This document shows, piece by piece, positions 13,750 to 24,341 of a stretch of DNA of 64,000 nt (within the stretch, counting starts at the first letter, position 1; every line of letters begins with the position of its first letter). Origin of the DNA: Ophiocordyceps camponoti-saundersi (nom. inval.) (lineage: Eukaryota; Ascomycota; Sordariomycetes; Hypocreales; Ophiocordycipitaceae); contig PDHQ01000092.1 of NCBI GenBank assembly GCA_003339415.1, forward strand, positions 58,976 to 122,975, written 5' to 3'. The notes below the pieces were generated by a model that saw only the letters and a program-made list of their open reading frames with translations, was not told where the DNA came from and did no database searches. The translations under genes and the position numbers were made by a program.

Positions 13750-16700
13750 TTAATTAATAGTTATACTAATTATTATAAGTTAACTATAAATTAGCTAGAG
13801 TAATAAGATAGGTATTATATAATACCGAAAAGCCCCTATACCCGCTATTAACCGATACCTATATTTTTACCCTACTTCTCGATATTAATTCTTACCGAAA
13901 AGCTATTTTTACCCGGTGCTACTATTAAAACTAAAAGATTAAGGTAATATACGATACTTACTAATAGTAAAGTCTTTACCGAAGAGCTATATTTAGCCTA
14001 GTACTTTTTATTAGTCGCATAATATTACCTTTAATAGCGTTCCGGAAATATAATAACGATAATATAGCTTTTATAACCTTAGAAGTTAAATAGGAAATAG
14101 TAAATATATTAACTATAATAACGATAATAAACGAGATTTTAGCTTTATATAACGAAATAATAGAAGGAAGTAAAGTTAACCTTTATATCTAAACTTAAAA
14201 TATAAACCCGCTTTATTAGGATATATAACCTAACTTTATATAACCTCCCGATAAGATTAAATTAATAACGTTTATTACTTAATAGATATACGATATTATA
14301 TACTTTAACCTTTATAAGGAAAACCTTCTTTATATAATCTAATCGGAATTTTAGGGATAGACCTATTATTAGCTAAAATATATTTACCGTATATTCTTAA
14401 AAAAATTAACTTAAATTATAGTCGTACGATATATCCTGCTTATCGGAAACGGTATATTAATTAAACGCTTTATATAATTTCTTAAGACTAAACTAGAAGA
14501 CGTTTTACGCCCTAACTTATAAGGAGCCCCTTTTATATAGTTAGATTACCCCCCCTTTTCCGAACTAACTTTTCTAAATTATACGATACGAGCTTTATAT
14601 TTAGCATAGCCCCCCGAGTTAAGATATATCTTAATATAGCTATTATAAAGTATTTTAGCCGAACCCCTATTTTATATAACCCTTATATAGAAGTTAATTA
14701 CTCTATATAACTTAAATATATAGCTACTTTCGGTAACCTTAACTTAGACCCTCCCGGAACTAATAAATTAAGCCTTAATAGGTATTATATAAGTTTATAT
14801 ATTATTACTAATACGAAAAATAGTAAATAGACTAATCTCCCTAAATAAGGTTACCGCCTTCCTTAAAAATTAGTAAAAAGATTAAAACTATATAAGGCGG
14901 CTATACGATATACTAATCGATAAAGCTAGGATTTTTATTAGCTATTACTCCTATATTAATATAATAGAAGATTAATTCTACGCTATTTTTCCGGATATCT
15001 TTTTAGATAAAGCTTAGGATTATTACTTATACTTTATCGGATTAGATAAAAAATAGGATAAAATTTATACTTTTTTAGATATATACTTTAATACTCGTAC
15101 GAACTATTTATTATACTAAATAGATTAGACTACTTTTTCTTTTAATATCGTATAATAAGAAAACCTTAATAAAACTATAATAGATTTACTTAATACCCTC
15201 CTTAATAAACTTTAACTTATTTAACGCGCTTTTAGATCTAATTATTAAGGAGAAAAGTAATTTCTTACTATTATCGTATAAGCTTATTATAGCGTTCTAA
15301 AACTTAAATTAGCTATAATATTCTAAGATATATTATACGAAATATTTATTAATCGCCTTCGTTCTTCCCTTATTATTATTATAAATAAAACTACTAACTA
15401 ATTCTTTATCGAATAACGCTACCTTAATTATAATAAGTATTATACGAACCTTAGATAATTTTCTTTTACTCCCCGCTAATAACGATTGCCCCCTATATAA
15501 TATTTTTCCTTATAGCGACGCCGGTTCTAACCTTATACGATACGAAGGTACTTTATATATAAAAAGGAAAGATATTAGTTTATAAACTATAAGTTAGATA
15601 ATATCTAACGCGTATATAAGTAGTACCTTACTAGTTATAAAGAAACTAGCTAGGACCCCCTTATAAAGGAAGAATTTAGCGTATTTTTCCTATTATATAA
15701 AGGTTTTAATAAATAAGATTCTTAGTTTTTATAATCGTATAACGAAGATTTTAAAATTAAAAAAAAAATTATTTACGGCGAAAACGCGGTTTCGTTTTTT
15801 ACTATAGCGGCTTATATATACCGCTTTACCGGCGATAATATCTACTAACTAAAGGCCCTAGCGGTTCCCGCGGAATAATTCCTCCTTTCTAATATATATT
15901 ATATAATATACTAAGGCGAGCTTTAAGATATAGGAGCTACGTAAATCTTAACTATAAGTAAACTATAAGTAGAAGCTTATATCTAAGAATACCCTTATAT
16001 AACTATTAACTAAACTCTAACTAAGAATATAATCTATTTTAGCTCCTTAAAACTTACTTAGCTAATTAGAACTATTATCGTACGAAACCCCCTCGGTAAA
16101 GTTTTATATTATATTCTTAATATTACTACCCCGTTCCTTTTTTATCTTAAAGATATTAACCGCTTTTATACTTTCTATAATAATATAAGGGATATTATTA
16201 TATAATATAATAGTATAATAGTCCTTATTATTAGGAAATAGGAATATTTATTTTTTAACGTTTCGAAATAAGAATTTATATTATATTATATAGAATAAGA
16301 GTTATAATAGCTTTATTATCGTTTTAGCTACCCTTATATATAATAGATTTATAACTTACTAAAAAAGGCTAGTCCTTCGAATATAACCCCTATAGCTCTT
16401 AAGTTAATCCGATATTTATATTACTAATACTAATCGTATAACTTAAAATCTTAGCGATTTAAATTCTCTTTTAAAAATAACTACGATTTTAACTACTTAC
16501 TAGTTATTAACGTTTTTTACCTTTATAGTAAGCTAGTCCTATACGCTATTAACGAAGCTATATTTTTCTAAGTAGCCGCCTTCGTACGAAGTATATTAGT
16601 AGTAAATACTTAAAATACCTTATATAAGTGCTAGATTTATATATATTAAGGCTTATTAGATATTATCTCTTACGATGCCGGGATTAATTTTTCCTTTTTA

Positions 16701-17549
16701 GAGTTTCGTACGAATATAAAACTACTTAGTACTATATATAAGGAAATGCCCGTCGAAGCGTATTAGGCGATTAGTAAGGTCGAACGTATATACGCCCCTT
16801 TTAGGCAGGCGTACGATATCCTATAATAGGAAATTAGCACTAAGACCGATAATATAATTATTTTTTAGATAGCTATTAAAGCTATTAATAATATAGCTAA
16901 ACTAGATAGTCTTATCTCGATATTTCTTATCTTTAGCGCTTACCCCCGTATTTTATATAACTCGCCCCTAGCCCCTAATATTATTATAAGAGCCTAAGCG
17001 AATAGCTAGGATATTATCCTTAAACTCCCTATAAAACCGACTAGATTTCGTATAATATAGGTTAAACCCTATCTCCGCTCCCTCCTTACTATACTTATAG
17101 AGAAAAAAGTATAGTTCGAAATCCCGATTATGCCCCCGCACGATAAAGACTTATACGAAGCTTTTCCCTTTATATTTATTACTACGAAGGAAAAAGATAA
17201 CTATATACTTACTATATAATTATAATAATAAGGTATTATTACTACCCTAAGATAACTATTCGAGGCCTCTAACTATAAGGAAATTAATACCCTTTTTATA
17301 TAAAAAGTTTTTACCTTTATCCGATATAACCTTTTTTTAAACCTTACTAAATATATTTTTAAGATATATCTTATATAAGAGGTAAAAAATCTAAACGATA
17401 GCCTTTACGAAAAATCCTAGCTAGTTATTTAAAGCTACGGTAATAACGGTAAAAAAGAAATTCTTATATAATTACTTATAATTCTATATATATTATAACG
17501 CCTTCTTCTTACCCTTAAACTTACCTTTATAAAGTTATATAACTGCTAA

Positions 17550-18500
17550 AGCGAACTATAAAATATTACGTAAGCGTATATATAGTCTGCTAATCCTTTA
17601 AGTTATACGATATACGCGTACCTTCCTAAAAAACTATAAGATTAATATCTACCCTATACTTTTTTATATATTAAGAAGCCGCTATATAAGCTAGTAAAAT
17701 TAAAATTATACTAGTTTAAGATATATTATAATTATTATTATATAAACTTTTATATAACGCCCTTATCGTATAATCTATATCTTTTATTTATAATAGCTAG
17801 CCCTAACTTATTCGGAATAACGGGCCTATAAATAGATAATATATTCTCTTTTATATCCGATATATTCTCTAAACTTAAGGAAAATAAGTTAAAATAAGCA
17901 AAGCTTCGTATAAAGCTTAAAATATTCCTTACTAATAGCTTATCTATTAACTTTAATAGTAATCGTATTACGCGCAAATCGTATAATATCGTTCTTATAT
18001 AAAAAGGATAAGTAAAAGGCCTCTACGTTATTAACCTAACCGCCGATATTACCCTATAAAACTTTATTAGCTAGCGAGCCTAAGGAGTATATATTATTTC
18101 TACTTATTAACCAGAGGCGTTATATAACCTTATAATAGCTGCTTAAGTAACCGATCTTTCCTTATAGGATATTTTAGCCCTTAATAAATATATTAAGTAA
18201 TAAATTAATAATACTACTTATAGTTTATAGTTTATTTTACTTAACTTATCTTATACGAAATTATTTATTTTTATAGATAGGTTATTTACGAATAATAGGG
18301 ACCTTACCTTATAGCTTAGTATTTTAATTATCCTTAGTAAAGAAGACCGGTCCTTTAACTTATTTATTATACGAGGTAATATCCTTTACTAGACCTTTAT
18401 AAAATATAAAAGGGTTACTCGAAATATCCTAGTAAGCGAACTTTACGGTATAGTAAACGGCGTTAATATCGGCCTAGCCTTTTACTCGATTATTTAGGCT
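17550..18500 (+). pseudogene. Copia RT-RNase H relic of I
   Basis: The + strand reads LFGITGL-stop-IDNIFSF at about 17810-17855, the place of the catalytic box in this copia group; the second Asp is Asn (codons GAT AAT, 17835-17840) and a neighbouring codon is a stop. Further on come LFIFIDRLFTNNRDLTL, IIRGNILY, KRVTRNILVSELYGIVNGVN, which is the RNase H core. The pattern matches fungal Ty1/copia proteins with C to T or G to A changes. Not functional. Confidence 0.8.
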
Positions 18501-19783
18501 ATTATATAATCCCTAAGTATACCTCCGATCCTCTTTATTCTTTATATAAACTTACGTTTATTATATAATTACTTAGTAAGGCTTAGCTTAATAATAGAAA
18601 AATAGCTAATAATTAATATTATAGCTATTCGTAAGTTATATAAGTATAAGGAAATTTTAGAAATATAATAGATTAATAGTAAGAATAACTTAGCTAACGC
18701 TTATACTAAGGATAGCCCTAACTTAGCCTTATTTACCCTTATTTTTATAAATTCCTATAAGTTACGGATTAAGGCTACTATTTAATAACTTACCTAAGTT
18801 ATATAAGACTTATACTCTTTTTTTTCCTATATCTTTACTTTGTCTAACTTTTTATCTTTACCTTCCTATTTTTTTTATATTTTATATTTTTCTATTATTT
18901 TTATACGAAAATTACTATTAATTCTTTCTAGGTATTATCTAACCTTTACGCCTAATTTTAAAGTAAAGCTATAAGTCCTAAACGCTTAATTTTTTTTCTT
19001 TTCCCTTTTTTCTCGTCGTCCGACCTTACTATTATATCTTTTCTACCCCCGCCCCTATTACTCGTTATCTAAGATAATAATATACTCCTCTATATTAGGA
19101 GGCGCTCCGCTTAGTATTACTATTACCTATCCCCGCCGCTAGCTATTAGGCGACTTAATAAGAGTAATTACTAAAATATAAGGTGCCGGCCCCGGAGTTT
19201 ACGACGCTTAGCCTTATTATACGAAAAAATATCTTATCGTATAAGACCGTTATATATAAGTAGTATAAGCCCCGTTACTATTTATCTAATATATATTAAA
19301 TAAGTAAGGATTTCTAGCATAGATATAGTATAGTTTTATTATTACCTTACTATAACTTATAAGAAGGACTATTAGATAACTTAAGCGTTAGATAATAATA
19401 GCTTTAATATACTTAGGATTCTAAGTATTATTAAGGCGGATAAAAATATTAAATAACGGTATAGCTATTAGTTAGATCTCCGCTTACTACTCTCCTATTA
19501 GTATTATTATTATATAATAGCTAAACTTTTCTTTCTTATATTTAAGGATATCTATTATATAAAGCGCTAGTTATCCTCCTTACTATAAGGTATATAAACT
19601 TAGTAAAACTTAAGTTAATAAGCGATAATATTATTAAGATAAGGAGGTATATCGTATAACTAATAACTATTAATAAAAATAACTTAAGTATATCGTATAA
19701 CTTATTAATCCTTATTAAAGATTTTTTAAGTTATTATTATTATTTTCGTCGATTAGCTTAAAGAAGAAAGAAAAAAAAAGAAA

Positions 19784-19811
19784 GAGAAAAAGAGAGAGAG
19801 AGAGAGGGAGC
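19784..19811. repeat. (GA)n purine microsatellite
   Basis: A run of GA dinucleotides within a longer purine tract in the 3' part of copia I; no coding meaning seen. Confidence 0.8.
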
Positions 19812-20238
19812 GAGGAGGGGTTTTTATACCCCTCTAAAGGCGGTAAGAGGCGGTAAAATCCGATTTTTAATTCCTATTTTTTATAATATTTTTTAGTATT
19901 TTTAATATAAGGTTATAGAAAGTTAGTTTTCTACCTATTTTTCTTAATATTATAACTATAAGAAACCTTTATAGTAAAACTCTATAAAAATATATTATAA
20001 ATTAGATTATATAATAACCTGATTTTTATTTTTTAGCCGGTAGCTTATTTTCTTTATCTCTTTTTATTACGGTATTATAAGCGTTATTTACCTTTATAGA
20101 TTTTTTTTAATTATATACTTATTTAATATCGTATAATTATTTTTCTTTAGAAACGTTTACTTTTTAGGAAAACGGAGTTTTTTCTTCGTATAATACCTTT
20201 TTATTTAGTATATCTTTTTATAAAAAGAAAAAGTCGAG

Positions 20239-20538
20239 TATTAGATATTATCTCTCTATACCCCTTTATATCTACTATACGATATATATATAGAGGATAG
20301 TATAGATATAGGGAAGCCTCTACGAAATATATATTAATACCTAAGTCGTGCTTTATACGACTTAGGAGGTAGGAGGTAGCTTAGATAAGAAAAAGGAGGG
20401 TATAGAAGTAGAGTATTATCTAGCTATATAGCCGCTCTTCCTCGTACGATAAAGGAAAAGTATCTATCTCTAATTATACTTAATATAAGTTACCTTTACT
20501 TTCTCTTACCTATACGTATATATAAAGACTACTTAATA
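20239..20538 (+). repeat. 3' LTR of copia I
   Basis: Partner of 13449-13749, nearly identical apart from transitions and one small indel; followed by TTATT. Confidence 0.88.
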
Positions 20539-20699
20539 TTATTATAAAATATATTCTTTAAGTCCCTTATTATTAAGCTAAGCTTAGAAAATATTAGTAA
20601 ATACTTAGATTAATAAGATAAAAACCTTTTATTAATAACCTTATAGGATTTTAATATAATATATAGGATTTATTAATCTAACTATAGCTTACCCTTAAG

Positions 20700-22569
20700 G
20701 CTAGACCTTAGTAAGAAAAAGCTAATCCTTAAAATAAAAGGAAAAAGATAAAGCTTCGAAGATACTAAAAGTATTTATAGTTATAAGTACTAAGGACCTT
20801 ATAACTATAAGGATATTATATAAGGAAAGCAAATTAATATCTTAATTTTTCTTTAATTTCTTTTTCTTCTAAGCTAAGCTAGATAAGGCGGAGAAAGGAA
20901 GCCTTTTTTACTTAGGTTTTATTAACGTTATTATCTCTATTACTATTATTTTTATCCTTAACTTTAACTTTACTAGCGTAAGCGTTATTACCGCCTTTTT
21001 TCCTATTTTCTTCTTTAAGGTAATAGTTATTAGTATTATTTTTATTATTATTACTACCTTTTTAAATATTTTATTAGCCTTTTCCTATACCTTTAAGAAT
21101 ACCCCTATAGCTTCCTTCGCCTTATTAGCGGCGGACTTAGCCTTTGCCTAAGCTTTAAGGGTAAAAATATAACCCTTAAGCCTGCGAAAATATTTAATAA
21201 TAGCTATAAAGCTAGCCTTAATATTATTATTATTATCGCTATTATTATTATTACCCTTATTATTATTTATAGGATTCTTATTAGTAGCGGCCGCGATAAT
21301 AATAACTTTATTATTATTATATTTATTTTTATTTTTATTTATAGCTATAGCTATAAGCTTTTTACTAGAGAGAACTAAAGCTATTATTCCTCTAAATAAA
21401 TAAAATTAGTATAACCTAAAATATATATAAGGATATATTAACTTACTTAGGTAAAAACTAAGCTATTTTAAATACTTTAAAGAAATATAAGATAAACTAA
21501 GCTAACTTAAAATAGGCCGCGAAACTAGCTATTATATTACTATTCTTATAGTTCGCGGCGTTCTCCTAATAAGCTATAATATTAATAAAAACTTAAAAAG
21601 TAATCTTATATTAGTAAGACTTATTAATATATCTTATATATAAAATAATATAAGTAAACCTTTCTTATATATAATACTTAACGCTATTATAAAAGTATAA
21701 GATATAAAAAATATCTTATACCTTCTAAGTAATAATAAGCGCCTTATAAAGCTATAAAGAAATAAGTTAATATATTAAAAGAAAAATATAAAATATTAAG
21801 AAAACTTATAAGAGCCGCCCGGCCCTTATCGCCCTCGCCTTCTCTTATAATATTACTTATATTATTATTATTAGCAGCGGCGTTACTTATTATAACCTCC
21901 TTTACCTTCGCGGGTAATTTAATAGTAAGTTACTTATTAATAGTATTAGTAATACTTAAATACTTAGATATTTTTAAAGCTTTTATAGTAAGTTTATAAA
22001 AAAAGATAATATTAGGTATATAAAAAACTATATCTTATAACCCTAAGTTAGTAAAAAATATAGCGGATAAAGGCCTAAAAATTAAACTTATAAGCTTTTT
22101 AAGAAGTTAAGCTTAAAGAAGAAGAAAAAAAAAGTATAGGAGAGATTAAAATCCTTAATTTATACCTAGGAGGTATTTTAAATAACTTAAGTAAAAAAAT
22201 ATATATCTATTTAATCTAATTTTACTAATAGTAATAATATAAAGATTAGTAAATATAATACTAATTTATAACTTTATATTAAAAAACTTATAATAACTTA
22301 CTTATAACTATCCTCCCTTTCTTTTTTAATAAGCTTCCTAACTTATAAGTTAGAAAACTTATAAGGGTATATTAGAAAAAAAAAGCTTATTAAGTTTTAT
22401 AAGATTATAAATAATATAAAAGCTTTATATAATAATAGCAGAGTATTAACTTTAAAATATAGAATTTTTATAAAAAAGGCTTATTATTAAAATATATTCT
22501 ATTAACTGCCCGGTTAATAGCCTTATAATATCTCTTAATAGAAGGCTAAAATAATAACTAGCTTTTTTA
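20700..22569. other. Unassigned RIP-degraded AT-rich sequence
   Basis: No gene found. The stretch has CpA/TpG depletion like its neighbours, and trinucleotide-like ATT runs at about 21220-21350. The minus strand at 20850-21200 is lysine- and alanine-rich when translated but stop-riddled, so it may be a transposon gag or ORF1 relic. I could not assign a family. Confidence 0.5.
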
Positions 22570-22780
22570 TTATATAAAGCCTTTCTCTTAAAGGCTTATT
22601 ATTTCTATATATATAAGGAAGGCCTCTAAGCTAAAGGGTTAGGGGAGAGGGAAGAGGATATATATATACCTATCTATACTTTATTATATATACTATTATA
22701 TATATAAATTAATCACTCCGCTTATTCTTTATTCCACGTAACCCTCCGATCCTAATAGAATCCCTTTAAGATTCTGATAG
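22570..22780 (+). repeat. Left arm of the inverted repeat bracketing the gene island
   Basis: Reads as the reverse complement of 27358-27575 with scattered differences. Shared landmarks, in order, are TTATATAAAGC, AAGGCTTATTATTT, ATATATAAGGAAGGCCTC, AGCTAAAGG, the TATACTATTATATATATAA stretch, CTTATTCTTT, the CACGTA or ACGT region, and AGAATCCCT-x-TAAGATTC. The outer part is RIP-like, while the inner 80 bp begins to show CA/TG and marks the composition border. Confidence 0.8.
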
Positions 22781-22982
22781 ACTAAGGTAGGCTGGCTATA
22801 GGGTATGCTACTTAACAGTACTTGACAGGAATAGGTGCCGTGGCAAATATGAATACTCAATATAATACTCTATTGAATTTTGTCCTAGAATCGGCACAGC
22901 GACCTCCTAGTTTAGTAGCCGCCTAGTAGGCTGGTGGTCTCGCCTAGTTCTTGCGGGTCCCTATACATAACCTCGATTTGCC
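22781..22982. other. Upstream region of the TTI2-like gene
   Basis: Ordinary base composition, about 200 bp between the left arm and the first candidate start. No convincing TATA box or upstream coding exon could be fixed. TTI2 proteins are normally longer at the N-terminus than the frame found here, so part of the original 5' end may have been lost or may lie in unrecognised exons here. Confidence 0.45.
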
Positions 22983-23348
22983 ATGCGCGACTGTTGTGTT
23001 CGTGCTTTTCGCTTTCTCCCAACGATCAGGTGTCGTGGACTGACCTCGCTGAAGACGAGTCGCCAGATGTTGCAAGCTAGAATGTCCCAAGACTTGCCTG
23101 TCACATCATCTCATCTTTTTCCGACGGCATCCGATACTCTACACGATGTGGCAGCTTTCATCTTGGGCCCCTTGACGATCAACTATATCCACCCGATTTC
23201 TGCCAAGTCCAGAGGTGAGGCTGCGGGCTCGGCCTCACAGAGGCTTGGCTCATCTTTGCCATGTACACGGACGAGGATGTTTCCTCACTGGGAGGAAATC
23301 ATCCCCTCAGTCACGTCAATTCTACACTGGGCTTTTCAGCAGACAAAG

Positions 23349-23414
23349 GTGAGAGCCCCTGGCCTCTTTTCGACTGCCCTGCTCGAGTTCAGACTGACGA
23401 ATGCAACTTCAAAG
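23349..23414 (+). other. Possible in-frame intron in the TTI2-like gene (66 nt)
   Basis: AAAG|GTGAGA donor, CTGAC at 23393-23397 as a branch candidate, TTCAAAG acceptor. It has no stop and a length divisible by three, so the frame reads through either way. The 22 residues it encodes look unlike a conserved part of the family, which favours an intron, but I cannot prove it. Confidence 0.45.
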
Positions 23415-23858
23415 CCAAACGTAGTCGCAGACCGCTGGCCCGCCTTACTGCCAATAGTGCTTGGTTTGATCGATGATCCAGAGCCTTCGTTCAGGATCGG
23501 GGGGCTTCGGACACTGCATGTTTTTCTGTGCAAGTGCCCCCAACGAATCCTCACGGCCACCGGCATCGGCAGAGTTTACGAAGACGCAGTCTATCCTTCG
23601 CTATTATTCTTTCCCGGCTCCGTGAAAGAGCACGAGTCCGCAAATCTGCTGTCCGAGGCCTATCGCGTCCTTCTGCAGTTGGCCGACGCCGGACAAGGCG
23701 TTGATCAGAAGCGACGTTCATTGGATAGGATCGTCCGGGACGGTATTCTGACGGGCTATCGTCATGCCCCCGATAGCTCGGTAGTTGTGGAGATTCTGAT
23801 GCGCACCCTGGCTGCTACAGTCTCCGAGTTGGGAATTCATGCGGTGAAGCATCTTCAG

Positions 23859-23910
23859 GTAACGAACCATGCAGGTTGCGACCATACCAAGACACCTCTG
23901 ACTGTTTTAG
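23859..23910 (+). other. Intron in the TTI2-like gene (52 nt)
   Basis: CAG|GTAACG donor, CTGAC branch-like motif, TTTTAG acceptor. Removing it joins two frames that both match TTI2, and continues the reading through to the stop at 24271-24273. Confidence 0.85.
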
Positions 23911-24273
23911 AATGTCCTTTGCGTGATTGAATCTGTAATAATGAATACCCCAGCATTCTTACACCCGCCGGTAGCCGAGGCTGCGGTAGACGTTATAAAC
24001 ACTGTTTTAGTTTGTTGCTGGCCAAGGTTTGTTGAAGCTGGCTACGAGGGACAGGTTATTCGCATTGTCATTGTTTGTTGGTTAGCCTTGGGAGATCAGG
24101 CAGAATTGGACAGCTCGGCGACTAAGCATCAGTATCTTGGCCTTCAAGAACGGCTCATCACAACAATGAGCCTCATGAAGAAAATTGTACGAAGCCACAG
24201 TCCCGAGCGTCGAGATCAGATAACGTCGGACATGATATCTAGAGAGCCTCGTCTGGCTTCTGTGTTTCGCTAG

Positions 24274-24341
24274 ATTGGGTACTAGCATTCGTAGACTCCA
24301 TAGCAAAGGCATGCATTTCAGGGAGACGTGAAAGAGAAATT
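24274..24341. terminator. Shared 3' region between convergent TTI2-like gene and FIG4
   Basis: Only 68 bp separate the two stop codons, so the 3' untranslated regions and poly(A) signals of the two genes must overlap the opposite gene. No canonical AATAAA signal was seen in the gap itself. Confidence 0.5.

Larger units (their letters stand above)
13449..20538 (+). mobile_element. Complete Ty1/copia retrotransposon I, RIP-inactivated
   Basis: It is bounded by LTRs at 13449-13749 and 20239-20538 (301 and 300 bp). The 5-bp target duplication reads CTATT on the left (13444-13448) and TTATT on the right (20539-20543), a single C/T difference that RIP explains. A purine run AAAAAGAAAAAG precedes the right LTR and marks + orientation. 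The + strand carries a copia RT (about 17550-17980) and an RNase H (about 18240-18500) reading LYGIVNGVNIGLAF. A GA-rich microsatellite lies in its 3' untranslated part at about 19790. Both pol domains are broken by stops. Confidence 0.88.
11435..20700 (+). mobile_element. Ty1/copia element J, 3' pol half (right limit approximate)
   Basis: Immediately after the K1 LTR the + strand reads a copia RT (about 11770-12680), then RNase H (about 13040-13445), broken by a 319-bp MITE at 12719-13037 and by element I at 13449-20538. RT blocks visible include YVYKFD, KARI, ALYKL-x-KSPLL and YINNIIFSK. RNase H shows QLFSRTIT, TSITKAKLLAF and the tail YIDIYNY-L--EILKGIIKVKYTLTNR. The 5' half (gag, protease, most of integrase) is missing from the window because K1 inserted into J. 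The sequence past 20543 continues the RNase H tail for a short distance; I could not find a 3' LTR, so 20700 is a rough limit. Confidence 0.75.
22983..24273 (+). pseudogene. TTI2: TTI2-like gene (TTT complex subunit), frame-disrupted
   Basis: TTI2 works with TEL2 and TTI1 in the TTT co-chaperone complex that stabilises PIKK kinases (TOR, ATM/ATR-type). The second half is convincing: WPALLPIVLGLIDDPEPS, GLRTLHVFL, then GIGRVYEDAVYPSLLFFP, ELGIHAVKHL, CCWPRFVEAGYEGQVIRI and the C-terminal ISREPRLASVF resemble the family (DUF2454) in order and spacing. An intron at 23859-23910 joins HLQ to NVLCVIESV in frame. Upstream the family-like stretch EAWLIFAMYTDEDVS lies at 23240-23285 in another frame than its flanks, so there are two frame switches. 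One could be removed by a 26-nt GT-AG gap at 23215-23240; the other, near 23280-23287, looks like a 2-nt loss. The 22983 start is only the first ATG of the open frame. Either a recent pseudogene or sequencing error; the family call is fairly sure. Confidence 0.7.

Noticed and set aside
17750..17977. 75-codon minus-strand open frame
   Set aside because: It lies antisense over the copia RT of element I, has low-complexity composition and no family resemblance; a chance gap between stops.
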